A stretch of 64,000 bases of DNA from Trichosporon coremiiforme (taxonomy: Eukaryota > Basidiomycota > Tremellomycetes > Trichosporonales > Trichosporonaceae). The stretch covers positions 856,889 through 920,888 of the forward strand of contig BCJJ01000010.1 in assembly GCA_039545355.1 (NCBI GenBank), read 5' to 3'. Positions 45,320 through 56,530 of the stretch are shown here, piece after piece (the first letter of the stretch is position 1; every line of letters starts with the position of its first letter). The notes under the pieces are model-generated. The model did not search any database, had not been told where the DNA came from, and worked only from the letters and a program-made list of their open reading frames with translations. The translations under genes and the position numbers were made by a program.

Positions 45320-47708
45320 CGGTTGATCAATCCTCGTGTTATCCTTGCTTCCTTTTCGACCCCTGACCGTCGTAACTAGCCGTAGTGAACCACACGCTCA
45401 GACACCACCGTATACTGGCAAACGTCACCGTGTCACTGGAACACCTAGTACCTGCTGTCTGTGTCGCCTGTCCCTCACGAGTGTTTTCTGGTCGCCGTCG
45501 CTGTCTCGGGTCTCGATTGCTCCAGTTTATCGTACCACTCGCTGGTAGATCCAGTCAGCGATCAACATCCGCACCCTGGCACCCGACGTCACAAACAAGC
45601 ATCATCCTATAGTCCGTCGGCCTACACCTGGCGACACCAGCGCCCGCCTCCACCGTTGACATTCCTCAGTCCGCTGTCTCTTCCCTCCTGTCCCCTCCCC
45701 ACAAGACAATACCTGACCCCACAAGACAAACCCATCTCACAGCCCACGCCCAACCCGCACCGGACCCTCCACGCCCCCTCGCGGGTCTCTCACCGGGTCT
45801 GTCATTGCGCTACCTCGCTCGCGGCCTGGCGGCAACTCGTCCCCATTTGATCTCATTACCCTTGATCGTATGCACCGACAATATCGTGGCCCCTTCTGAG
45901 ACCCTCCCAACGATCCGGCCATCCTAGTAACCTCCCTCCCAATCGGTTATCATTCCTCAGTTTGCTCCGTACCGCCCTCGTAACCTCATAGGACCCGCGC
46001 TCCAAGCCCTCAGCTCCGCACGATCGCTCATCTATCCCACCTCGTCCGTCACTCCCCAGTTGACAGCTCCAGCTCCGATTCCCGAAGACTGCATCGCGTG
46101 CAAACGATAGATAGGGAACTTTGCCTGCGTTTGATCCTCCATATATCCCCCGTCTTCCCCTTCTAGCCCCTTGCGATCTCACATCCTCCTCTTTTCTCTC
46201 CCAACCATACCCCTTTCCTCGACGCGGTGACGAACTGATCGTCCAATCCCCGGTTTCATCACCCCCTCCTCGTCGTTCACCTCCGACGCCGCTCCCGACA
46301 AGCGTTTCGCAATCTCACAACCAAATCACCCAGAGAGCAGAGAGGATTTGCGTACCCCACCGTGCATAGCACAGGGCGACATTTTGCAACTTTGACCGAC
46401 TTCGCCTTGAACAGAGGCAGACGGATCAGCCTCAGCTGCAGAGTGATCAACGGCTATTTCTCCCACGCAGTTGACTCGTCTACTGTTGTCCACTGCACAC
46501 CGGCCTGTTGTTTCCCACATTGATCGCAGAGTGTTCAGAACAGCGCCCCCCCTATTGCCCCGTTCCATACACAGACAGCCAAGGGCCCTCGGCAGAAACC
46601 ACCAAAACAGCCTTAATCCGCCCAAGAGCTTGAGACCAGAGCACGAGAGTACGACAGAGGGAACCACCGTATCTGCGTCCCGGTGTCCGACAGACAACAA
46701 TTCGCCAGCCAAGGAAAGTGACAAGGAAAGACACGACCGATCGAACAGTTCGACTTTGAGCCACTTGTGCGCGCCCTGGAGTCTCCTCGCCTGTCCCCAC
46801 TGCTCAACCGTTCTTCCCGGACATCTCCTCTTTTCTCACCCCTTGCGACGATTTCGCTGCATTCGCTACCTTCTACGGAGAATTGCGCAAACTCGCCTGC
46901 CTCCCCCGTTGCCTCGTGTGTACTGTTGCTGTTACGCAGGTGAAACACGCCGACATTACACCACATCAGTGGATCTCGTGAATCCCCCAATCGGCTGGGA
47001 GTCACGGTCACGCACTGGAGCGGGCATCGACATCATCTGCACTGCACCCACGCCACTCGGCCTTGCACTGTCTGCATCTGGGCGTTGAGCGCTCGACGGA
47101 TTGTGCCGACCCTCCATCGTCGTTATCAGCTCCCTGTTCCCTAGGACGCTGCGGTCGCACCCCTCGCACGACTATAGCTCGCTCGGGAACTTGTCGTCCT
47201 ACTACCATCGTCATACATCACGCAGTACGCCGCACGCACCCGCGCACCACATCCTACCGTCCACGCCTCAGAACCGCACGCCGTACACCCTCCCAGCCTA
47301 GCCATCTGTCGCCACCGCCTCAAGGCAGCTCGGCCGCGACCCGCTACCAAGCCTCCGCTCTGCCTCTGCCTCTGCCTCCGGAACAAGGACCCTCGTACCC
47401 GACCCAGCTGAGCGTGTCCGAAGCACCTCACCTCCTTTACACCGCACTCGCCGTCCACCTGCACTCGTCTCGTCCGCCATCGTACAACTCTCTCTTAAGC
47501 ATACCTCGGCCCGCTTCATTCGTCACCTTCCCCCCCGCCCCGAGTGGCAAACTCCAGTCCCTCGCTCCCCTAGGGCCCATCCACACCGAGTGACTCAGCT
47601 TTGCCTGTCGATAAGCTTTACGACTCGTCCTTCCTCCATCGTCCCACACGACCTCGTCGAGTCTCGATCCACTTCGACTCCCGTTATCCCTCGACCTAGT
47701 TGTCGTAC
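45320..47708 (+). promoter_or_regulatory. Probable long CT/CA-rich leader and promoter of the HSF-type gene
   Basis: From about 45320 the plus strand turns strongly CT/CA-rich and remains so for ~2.3 kb to the ATG at 47709. It contains many upstream ATGs, including a 205-codon frame (46471-47088) with no protein-family resemblance. An in-frame TAG at 47697 just upstream of the ATG excludes an unspliced N-terminal extension. A long uORF-bearing leader would fit a translationally controlled regulator, but leader length is inferred. Confidence 0.4.
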
Positions 47709-50700
47709 ATGGGCTGTACTCTCATCTCCAACCTCGCCACTCCCGACCTGTTGATGAAGGGGGAGTTCGACTTAGCAAGCAAGCCTCAACTCGAAGGGCA
47801 TGGGGCCAGTAGTGCTGGTGCAACTGCTGGGCACGAGCCAACGCCTACGAGCCTCACCAACGTCCTCTCGGCCGCCGTTTCAACGGTCCAGTCAAGCCCA
47901 CAACTGGCGTCGGCATCACCCTCGATCACCTCGGCGTCCCTCCACACATCCACCCCGATGTCTTCCTCCATGTCTGTCACCACAGCTCCCCCGGGCACCG
48001 CGCCCTCCACCGCGTCCTCGTCTTACACCATGAACGGCGACAGCAAACCCATGCTTGCTATTGGAACCCCCATACTCAGCCACGGCGGCAGTACGTTCAG
48101 CGCTGGTACGAGCCGGCTCAGCGCATCAGGAACCAGTTCACCAACGAAGACGCCCCAGCCAAGGTGTGTGGGCACACCGAATGTGCACTCGCACTCCTCC
48201 TCGATGGGCACGGCTGAGTCACCCGACCTCCCGATCTCGAAATTCCAATACGGCAACAACACGCTTCCTGGCCTGCCCCAGCAGCCCATGTTCGACTACT
48301 CACACCTTCCTCAGCAGCAACCGCAGAGTCAAGTACATCGTCCTTGGGACACGTCAATGGCAACGGGCACGGTGCACGGAAGCCATGCACAGCAGGCGTC
48401 GCCGGGGCTCCCTGGGCGTCCTGGTGGCGGGCTAGGTGGGCCGTGTACAGGTGGGGCCGGCGGAGCATTACGTGCGTTCGGGACGACGAGCGATTTCTTC
48501 GCTCCACGGGGTCTTGACCCAAGTTCGGATATGCTCAAAGGGGCGCCTGGGGGGATGCTTGGTGCGCCAGGCGGCGGACCGTCGACCATGGCTGGTGACA
48601 CTTCGTCGTCGTTACTGCACCCGCTGCCCCAGCAGATGGCCCAGGTCGATCCTTACTGCTACCCGGCAATGCAGCAGCCTCTGCCGCCGCCCATCCGAAT
48701 GCCAAAGAAGGGAAAGAACCACAAGAAAGCCGATGGCAAGCAGCCCACGTTCTTGACAAAGTTGTATGAGTAAGTGCCGAGCGACGCACCGACGCCACCC
48801 ACTAAGGCTGATTGGCGGCTGCGGGATGCACGCGTGCACAACAGACTTCGAGACCTTTGCTGACTTGCCGCAGTTTATTGTGAGCCGTCTTATTGTGGAA
48901 CTGCGCAGAGCGAAAATCACTGACGCCTTTCAAGGGACCGACAAGAGTATCACCATGTTAGTTCTCGTTCGCTGAGTAGGAACTGACATGGTAGATTATC
49001 CGATGGGACGAGGCCGGCGAAATGATCATCATCGAGCGGCCGGACGAGCTTGCCGAGAAGATTCTGCCTATGGTTTATCGCCAGAGTCGATTCGCCAGTT
49101 TCTCTCGGCAGCTGAACGTAAGTGGGCAACACTGTGGGCATGCCTAACTCCGCTCCCAGATTTATGGATGGATGCGCAAGGTTAGCCTGCGCCACGTTGA
49201 GAATGGCATTCACGACCCCGACGCGAGCACCTGGTGTGAGTACTGCGTGACAAGTGTGGCGGAACGATGCGGCAGTGCGGAACCGGACTCTCCGGTTCCC
49301 GCTAGTGTACCGCTTCGGCTGCGCTCGTTGACCTCACATGGAGCCTGGACTGACGTCTTCTCCACAGCCCACCCGTTCCTGCGCCGTAGCAGCACCAAGG
49401 AGGACATTCTCGGTTTCAAACGGCGCGTGCCGCCTCGACCGTCTCAGGCGCAGAAGAACGCGCAGAGGATAGCTGCCGGGGTAAACTCGAGCGACAGCGA
49501 CTCGTTCGTCGGGCCCCCCTCCGCGGCCGACCCGTACGCCGGGCTGCTGGGCGGGCTGGACGAGAACAAGCCGGTGTTCCAATTCGGCCACGGGCCAGAG
49601 AACATTAAACTTCCTAAGTACATCCCGCCTCGCGCTCCCTTCGAAACCATCACGCGAACGAACTTTGGCCCCGAGCCCACACCGCCGACGCAAGGTCCAC
49701 CATTGCCTGAGGCGTACCCGCTCGCGTTCGCCATCGACCCCAAGGGCAGCAGCAGCTCGCGGAGGTACTCTATGCCGACGAACCTGTCCCGTTCAGGCAT
49801 CCCCGAAGGCCGTCCGATTCTGAAAGACCTCAAGGACATCTCGATGACGAACAGCTTCGCTCCTTCGAGTGCGCCAGCAACAGCAGGGACGTTCTCCATG
49901 CACAGCGTCTCGTCCTTCGGCCCCTCCAGCCGGGCAGGCAGCGACGTCTCGGTCGGATCGGTCGCCAGTTTCGCCAGCACGACCTTCAGCCCTAACGCAT
50001 CAATGGCAAACCTCGGCATCGAGGATCAGTACGCGGTCGAGGAGGACGACTTCCTGCGTGGCTCGGCGGAGCAGCCTCAGTACCGCGTCGACGACGTGAG
50101 CTCGTGGTCGCGTCGTGGCATGGGCCTGCTGGGCCAAGGTATGCGTCCATCTCCACCGATGCAGTTCTACGGCTTCGTCGACCCGAAGATGACGAACAAC
50201 CTCGGTCCCGTCAACTTTGGCGCCGGCTCCGTCCCCGGCATGCTGACTGCGGGCATGCAGATGCCTGGCGGATTGCAGGGCGCGATGAACGCGTCGATGG
50301 GGAACATGATGGGGCCGAACGTCGTGCCCATGTCGATCAACGTTGGCGTCATGGAGGAGAAGGGCCAGCCCGCGACCCCGCCCAGCACCGTCTCGCCCGG
50401 CGTTTATCAGAAGGGCTTCAACCTGCCGTGGTCGTCGCCAAAGGAGGGCGTCGTGACCGGCGGCGTCGGCGTCGCGGGGGTCGGCCGCTCGTCCCCTGCC
50501 CTCTCGAGCAAGAAGGAGCGCCGCCAGTCCCTTACCTCGCCATATTCGACCAACAGCCCGCCCCGCGGGCACGCTGGCGTCGTCCGCGGTGTCGGCGGGA
50601 ACAACAAGCGCGACTCGCTGCCCAACATCCCCCTCGGGTCTGTGCCAGGCCTCGGCCAGTCGTCAGCCGCGCAGCAACAGACCCAGCCTGGCCAGGCTGG

Positions 50701-50866
50701 GCAGGCTGGGCCTGCGACCGGCCACACCGGTGCCGGCCACAGCGGCGCCATGACCGACGACGAGGGCCTGCCGAGCGCGAGCCTCGACCGCCCGCCTCTG
50801 TTCCAGGGCCAGCTGGAGATCGACGCGGCGGCCGCGCACACGAAGGAGATCAGCGTGACCGAGTGA
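47709..50866 (+). CDS. HSF-type DNA-binding transcription factor, 928 aa, six exons including a 6-nt microexon
   Basis: Model: join(47709..48769, 48874..48879, 48935..48956, 48995..49117, 49160..49235, 49368..50866), 2787 nt, in frame throughout. The HSF winged-helix domain spans residues ~346-452: FLTKLYDLLDRQEYHHIIRW, DEAGEMIIIERPDEL, SRFASFSRQLNIYGWMRKV, HPFLRRSSTKEDILGFKRR. The 6-nt exon TTTATT is needed: it is flanked by CTGACTTGCCGCAG and GTGAGC, supplies two residues and keeps the correct spacing between LY and the I-x-W motif. The ~345-residue N-terminus and ~470-residue C-terminus are Ser/Pro/Gly/Gln-rich. No leucine-heptad trimerisation region follows the domain, which argues against canonical Hsf1 and favours an Sfl1-like or lineage-specific factor. 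Nuclear; target genes unknown. Confidence 0.9.
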
Positions 50867-51764
50867 GGGTGCTCCTCGGGTGCGTCCCATGTCCGTCTGA
50901 GGCGACAGCCCGTGAACGATCCCATCTCCGCATAGACCAAGCCCAAAACTCAACCAAATACCAAAAAACAATCCGTACACTGTCCCGTTTACGACCTTGC
51001 GTCAGCACCAGCTGGCCGTAGATCTCCCCGCCCGCCTCTGGGCGTAACAGAGGGCCTGTCCATTGTCTGTCTCCTTTGTTTCTGCCTTGTCCCCAGTCCC
51101 TAAACCTGCTCTCGACTCTGCCCCTGCGCCCCGCCACGAGTCTGCCCCGATCTGTTCAGATCTCCCCAGACCTCCTCCAGACTTACCCAAAGTCCAGGCC
51201 TGTCACATGTCTCTCCAAAACTGTTTCAAAGATTCCCCCACAACCCCGCCCCCGCATGAGACGCGGTTAACGACCACCTACCCTGCCCATAGACCGTAGC
51301 CTCGAGACTCTACACTTCCCTCCTAAGTACAGTTGTATGATGACATGAATGTCTTGATAATAGGCGAGCGGCGAGTGAGGCGAGCTGCCAAGTCGCCTGG
51401 ATGGTAAGGGAGGAGCGACTGTCGTGAATGCGAGGAAGGTCAGTGGGTTAGTTCAGTGCTCGCAGCACGCCGTGTCCATGTTGGTTACATATCTGGTATA
51501 CTGGTGTCTAATCGGTAGCCTCGCTTCTCCATCACCTTCTCTGCTCTCTCATGACCCCGTCCTGATCTCCATCACTTTCCCTCTGCTCCTCTTCGTCTCC
51601 CTTCTCATCTACTTCCCCCCTCGTATCCCGCTCCTCCGAGCCTAGCTCTATGCCTCGACTCAGCGAGCTCGAGGAGCGCAGCAGCTCCGGAGGAGTGCAG
51701 AAGGGCATGGGAAGAAGAGATGAGTGAGCCTCGGCCCGCTCTCGGCCAGCGACCGCGGACGAGC
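50867..51764. other. Intergenic region between convergent HSF-type and SmD3 genes
   Basis: Pyrimidine- and A-rich 3' flanks; no gene seen. Ends of both transcripts must lie here. Confidence 0.45.
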
Positions 51765-52774
51765 TTAGCGGCGCACACCCTGACTCCTCGGCTGTCCTCC
51801 ACGACGCGAAATGGCCCTCTGGATGGTCGCCCTTCCACGCGCAGCTCCGATACCGCGCCCGCGCATCGCGTTCGGGCCGACACGCTTGAACATCGGCGCG
51901 TGAGCGAGGAGGTCGGGGACGATAATGAAGCGGACCTGTTTGTCAGCTCCTGTGCTCCAGATACTACGCTGAAGAGGTGTTGATCCCCGGTGTCCGAGTG
52001 GGTCGAGTGGACCCAGTGGTGAAGGCTAGCTCGGAGGGCAGGTCGATGCACCGCTCGGCGGAGGGAAGGAGTGCCCACAATGGCCAGACTAGGCCAGACT
52101 CGTTCGCGGGCTCGACACTCGAGATACGTGCCCACTCGGAACGGGTGATCGACTGATCTCTCGGTCCCCGGCATTCGGCACTGCGCGCCTCGTGCCTTTC
52201 ACCTACTCACCATGCTACCACGGATGTAAACCTGCTCGAGCTGCGAGACGCGGCCGTCGCGCGCGGTCACCGTGATGTCCTTGAGCGCCATGTTGAGCGA
52301 GTCCTCGGCTGTTGGGTTGATAACGGCGTCGGCGACGTCATCAATATAGGATCGGTGGATAAGTGAGTCAGGTTGCGTTCGAGATCAGAGCGAACACATG
52401 AACAAGCGGCGTCCGATGGATTCAGAACATGGAGAAAGTCGAGATCGAGGAGATGTTCAATAGCCCATCGTTTCACGATCCAACAGTGCCAACAGGGCGA
52501 GGCAGCGTAGGGGCAGGGGTCAAAACAATTCGAGAGCGTTTAGACAGATCGAGATACGGTGGGAGGGTTGGAGGTATTCACAAAGAGATCAGAGTCAGCA
52601 CACGGTTCAATGTCAAAACAACAGCGACCGCCTGGCTCTCGCGCCCCGGCTAGTCGCCGGTTACTCACCCTCCATCAACTTTCCACGGTACATCTCTCCC
52701 GTCTTGAGCTCGACGGTGACGATGTGTCCGAGCGACTCGTGCAGGAGCTTGACGGGGACGCCGAGGTTGGCCAT
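51765..52774 (-). CDS. SMD3: Small nuclear ribonucleoprotein Sm D3, 124 aa
   Basis: Model: complement(51765..51935, 52211..52308, 52669..52774). The protein begins [20 protein letters not shown] and continues with the Sm1 motif ([21 protein letters not shown]) and Sm2 motif ([20 protein letters not shown]), the SmD3 signature, then an Arg/Gly-rich tail ([11 protein letters not shown]...[11 protein letters not shown]). SmD3 is part of the heptameric Sm ring on U1, U2, U4 and U5 snRNAs and so acts in pre-mRNA splicing. The two introns are 275 and 360 nt, 7-10 times longer than most introns in this window, although splice signals are normal (GTGAGT donors). It shares a 386-bp upstream region with the divergent gene at 53161. 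Confidence 0.95.
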
Positions 52775-53160
52775 GTTGTCTAACGTTCGCTAACTAAGCC
52801 GATCGATCGAAGGAGAGGTCGCGAAATCGCAGTCGGTTCCTGCGGAGGGCGGGTAGGGGAGCTGGTGTGACTCGGGATGTCGGTCTCGGCGAGTCTTTTG
52901 GCGTTGGCGAGAAGCTCGAGCGTGCACGTTCTCTAGTTCTAGATGTGGATGCAGTCTTAGTTGTTGCTTGCTCGCCCGATGATGCCAGGATTGTTCGCGA
53001 CATTGGTGAATCGAGTGATACGCCCACGTGGATTATTACGTGTGCGGCCGTGCCTTGGAAGTTGAGGTCGTCCGCCCGACTTTTCCTGGACGAAATCACT
53101 CTCCGCCTACACCTCCACCGTCACACCCCACCACACACGAGGACAACAAGCACGACCACG
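52775..53160. promoter_or_regulatory. Divergent promoter region between SmD3 and the mitochondrial-type gene
   Basis: Start codons lie 386 bp apart in opposite directions. The right side (53090-53160) is CA-rich, as in other leaders here. TTAG/GCTAAC-like sequence just before the SmD3 ATG could be the end of a 5' UTR intron. Confidence 0.5.
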
Positions 53161-53742
53161 ATGCGCGCGAGCTTGTCCCTGCTGAAGACAGCCGCCCAAG
53201 TCAACCCTTCGCTGCGCTATGCCCCCGCGCTCCCGGGCGGCCAGGCGACGGCCTCTGTACTCCGCAACCTCGTCTCCCTGCACCACCAGAGCGCGACCTT
53301 CATGCGTTCACCGGAGGAGATCCCGACTGTCTTCGAACAGACGTTCCGCTACCAGCGGCCCGAGTACGAGTCGTACTTCTCGTACCAGAAGCGGACGCGC
53401 GCCGAGCTCGCCAACCGCGGTGACGCCGGAATCGAGGTCATGGCTGAGTGCTCCGCCAACGGCGTCGGCGCCCGCCGTGCCGGCTCATTCCAGCCCGCAC
53501 GCATGACGAGGAACACCTTCCGCGACCCCGACCCATACGCCCGCGAGAGCAACCTCTCTGAACGCGAGATGATTGTCAAGGAGACCCTGTTCGGAACCTG
53601 GGAGCGCGACGGTGGCAAGCGGGACGTCCGGCCAAGCCTGGATGGTGTTATTGAGATTGCAGAGAGGAAAGGAGGAGTCCAGAAGGTCGCGAAGGAGTGG
53701 AAGGGACAGGAGGAGGTCGGCACGACTGAGGACGGCATGTAA
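53161..53742 (+). CDS. Putative mitochondrial protein of unknown function, 193 aa
   Basis: Single exon. The frame is open further upstream (to 52867), but the ATG at 53161 is preferred because it follows a CA-rich leader and begins MRASLSLLKTAAQVNPSLRY, a basic, hydroxylated, acid-free stretch typical of a mitochondrial presequence. The mature part is polar and charged (TFRYQRPEYESYFSYQKRTR, ESNLSEREMIVKETLFGTWE, KVAKEWKGQEE), without membrane segments or a domain I recognise. Codon use is strongly C/G-biased, as in expressed genes nearby. Function is unknown; mitochondrial location is inference. Confidence 0.75.
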   Translation: MRASLSLLKTAAQVNPSLRYAPALPGGQATASVLRNLVSLHHQSATFMRSPEEIPTVFEQTFRYQRPEYESYFSYQKRTRAELANRGDAGIEVMAECSANGVGARRAGSFQPARMTRNTFRDPDPYARESNLSEREMIVKETLFGTWERDGGKRDVRPSLDGVIEIAERKGGVQKVAKEWKGQEEVGTTEDGM

Positions 53743-54084
53743 GCAGCTTCGGCGACAACAGAACCTCGACATTTTCCCTCATTAACCTGCTCGCCTTCAC
53801 TTTATTCTGACATCACCACCCTCACGTACGACACACCCACAAGAACGACTATACACTAGGCCTGACTTCCAGTCAGATTTTGGACATATGCATCACCCAT
53901 CATAGCTTCGCTGTCTGACGCAACTGAAATAACTAGCTTACATTGAATATAAGAGTATAGGTAACGCTATGGGTAGTTGGGATGGGAGGTCCCTCTGGGT
54001 GTCTCCGGGTGCACCCCAGCCTCTCTGCTGCTTACACGCACACTGTCCTTGCAGATAACACTAAATCATACACTCACTCTCCCT
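53743..54084. other. Spacer between convergent genes
   Basis: AT-richer 3' flanks of the genes at 53161 and 54085; no gene seen. Confidence 0.5.
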
Positions 54085-56276
54085 CTAGAAGTTCAGGACA
54101 TCCTCATGCCTCAGCTTCGGGAGTTTCTTGATCTCGGCCCTGACTGTGTCGAGGAGATTGCGCGCGCTCTCGTTTGGCTGAAGCTTGATGACCATGTTGA
54201 GGTCCTGTTCTGCCTCTCGCCACTTCTTCAGGCCCTTCCTCGCGACGGCGCGCTGGTAGTACGCCTTCGAGTTCTTGGGATCCTTGGTCAGGATGCGTGT
54301 GCAGTCGGCCTCGGCAGCCTCGTGCTCACCCATCGCGTTCAGCGCCACGACGCGGTTCGTGTAGTACACTGTCTTCTTGCCATCGAGGCTGATCGCGCGT
54401 GTATACGCCAGAGCAGCAGTCACATAGTTGCCATTGTTGACGTGCACATTGCCGAGCGCCTTCTCGCGCATCCCCAACTCCTCCATCCACTTATCCATGC
54501 ACTCAGCCCAGGCTCGACCCAGCGTTATGCCCCGCTCCCGTTTACGTGCAGACGGCTCAGTCAGGCGCCGGTACATTGCGATCGGGTGTGCAGACTCGAG
54601 CGCGGCAACGTCCTTCGTGTATCCCGCATAGCTGAAGGGGGACGACGTCGACGCGGCCTGATGCAGGAGCTGATGTTAGCTACATCCCTCAGTCTGGTAG
54701 CTCACCTTGACAAAGTGGCGAAAGGTCAAAACAACAGCCATGTTACGGACGTTGGGATCCATCTCTGCCCACTCGGCTGGAAGGTAGACCTTCTTAGCTG
54801 GCTGCTTGGCCTTGGGCGGGGCCTTGACTGACTTGTTAAAGCGTGCCTTGCTGCGACCAGTCGTCATCTTGCGGCCGTTCTTGCCGTTGGCCTCGCTTTT
54901 GCTGTCCTCATCAAGCGGCTTCAGGGCTGTCTCTAAGCCCTCGAGCGCGGCAGGCGCATTTGTGCTCGGCCCGTATCGAGCCTCAACGGCTGGGTCTGCT
55001 GCGCCCATCTCCTTCAGCCGCCAGCGAAGGTGTTCCTCGACAGCGAGCACGTCAGTCATCTGCGGGTGCGGGAAGATCTGGGGCCGGGACGCCGGGTTCG
55101 ACGCCGGCGAGCGCGTCACACGCTGGAACCCGACTCCCTCCGGTAGCGGCGTTGGCGGGTTGCGCTCCGGCGGCTCCGGACACGCGCGGGACCGCGCTTG
55201 CGCCTGCGTCTCGATACGGCCCTGCCACCGGATTGCCATAGGCGAGTCGCGCAGCTCGTACGGCAGCAGACCTACTGGCGTCTTACGATTCAGCGCTGCC
55301 TCCGACAGACACGATAAACATGTCGTCAGCTGGCACAGGCACGCAGCGTGCTCATCCTCCTCTAGCGGCCGGCCGTGGGACGGTCCCAGGTCGTACGTGC
55401 AGACGCCGTCGCGCGGCAGGCCTGGCGGGATAGCGGGCGGCTGCGCTCCCAGCCCTCCCGCTCCGATCAAAGGGGCAGCATCCGCAGCCTCGCCCCGCAC
55501 TCCCACGTCTAGCCGTCCGGACAGCCGTCGTTCCAGTTCCGCGTACAGATGGTCGAGCATGTCGGACATGAATATTCGGTCCAGTTCTGGTCCTCCGTGG
55601 ACGATGTGTTTCCGCATCAATGTTGGTGACGCGCCCGCTAAGATGAGCGAGATGAGAAAGGTCGGGATTGTGCGCGTGAAGACGTGATGAAACGCTTCCG
55701 TCCTGCGTTTGTCAGTGATCAGATCCAAATAGTCAGTGTTTGGCAGATCCGATCGCGATCATGATGGGCGATCAAGCACCTGCGTTCCCAACGTCACGCC
55801 TGCAATGGGGCTACTTACCAGCACGCCTCGACCCAAGAGTCGAACTCTCTGCGGACGATGAGCCCGATGTCCTGGCTGATCTGCTCGACCTCGTCGTCGG
55901 TGAAGGCAGCGAGTCGCTTCTCGGCGGACACATGGTCTCCGCACGCAGGCCACCTGCTCTTGTGCGGGCACGACGGGCCGGCCTGCTTGTCGTCATTCGG
56001 GTCGTACCAGAGGGGTTCCTGATGGCGCCCGGGGAGCTGGAGCATGGGCAGCTGAGGCGGCGGTGCGGGCTGTCGGTATGGGCTGTTGGCAACCGCCAGG
56101 CTCTCCATGTCGAGGCCCGGGGAGAAGAGCTGCGGGAGGGCGGGGGCGGGGAAGCGCATGAGCGGCGGCATGTTGGCCGTTGCGTTCGGCCCGCAGACAA
56201 AAGGGTAGACAAGAGACTGGGTGAGAGAGAGGTGGTCGTGAACAACAAAAGTGTCATCAACGCCGACCATGTCCAT
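54085..56276 (-). CDS. TPR-repeat protein, probable co-chaperone class, ~675 aa
   Basis: Model: complement(54085..54657, 54706..55702, 55819..56276). Introns of 48 nt (GTGAGC...CATCAG) and 116 nt (GTAAGT...CACTGACAAACGCAG) join in frame (EACW-TEAFHH and HFVK-AASTSS). N-terminal residues include YPFVCGPNATANMPPLMRFP; the middle has VFTRTIPTFLISLILAGASP and a Pro/Arg-rich linker with a lysine-rich patch (KARFNKSVKAPPKAKQPAKK). The last ~115 residues are three TPRs: KALGNVHVNNGNYVTAALAY, VYYTNRVVALNAMGEHEAAE, KAYYQRAVARKGLKKWREAE, resembling the clamp TPRs that bind Hsp70/Hsp90 tails. The role is therefore perhaps a chaperone adaptor. The start is uncertain: an upstream ATG at 56459 would add 61 residues but leave only 71 bp to ARP4. 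Confidence 0.8.
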
Positions 56277-56530
56277 CCATCCATCGACTGTCCGCGAGGC
56301 CAACGCCGCCGCAGCCGTCGCGCGCACCCCACCGGCACCAGTGTGGACAACCCTCCACAGGCGGGCGAGCATCATACCCGGCGGAATCAAATCTATCAAA
56401 CTCGACCCAACTCCCGGTGCGTGTACTTTCCCACGTGGAAGTCGCTCACCAGACGCCATCCCATGTTGTTCACGCCGATCTCGATCTCGACCGTGAACCC
56501 AACAACTGCACTCGCATCCATCCACGCATC
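56277..56530. promoter_or_regulatory. Divergent promoter between the TPR gene and ARP4
   Basis: 254 bp between opposite start codons. CCATCCATCCATCGAC occurs near 56272-56287 and a similar GCATCCATCCACGCATC directly before the ARP4 ATG. Confidence 0.5.

Noticed and set aside
46471..47088. 205-codon ORF in front of the HSF-type gene
   Set aside because: Lies in a CT-rich leader and has no recognisable domain; treated as a uORF at most.
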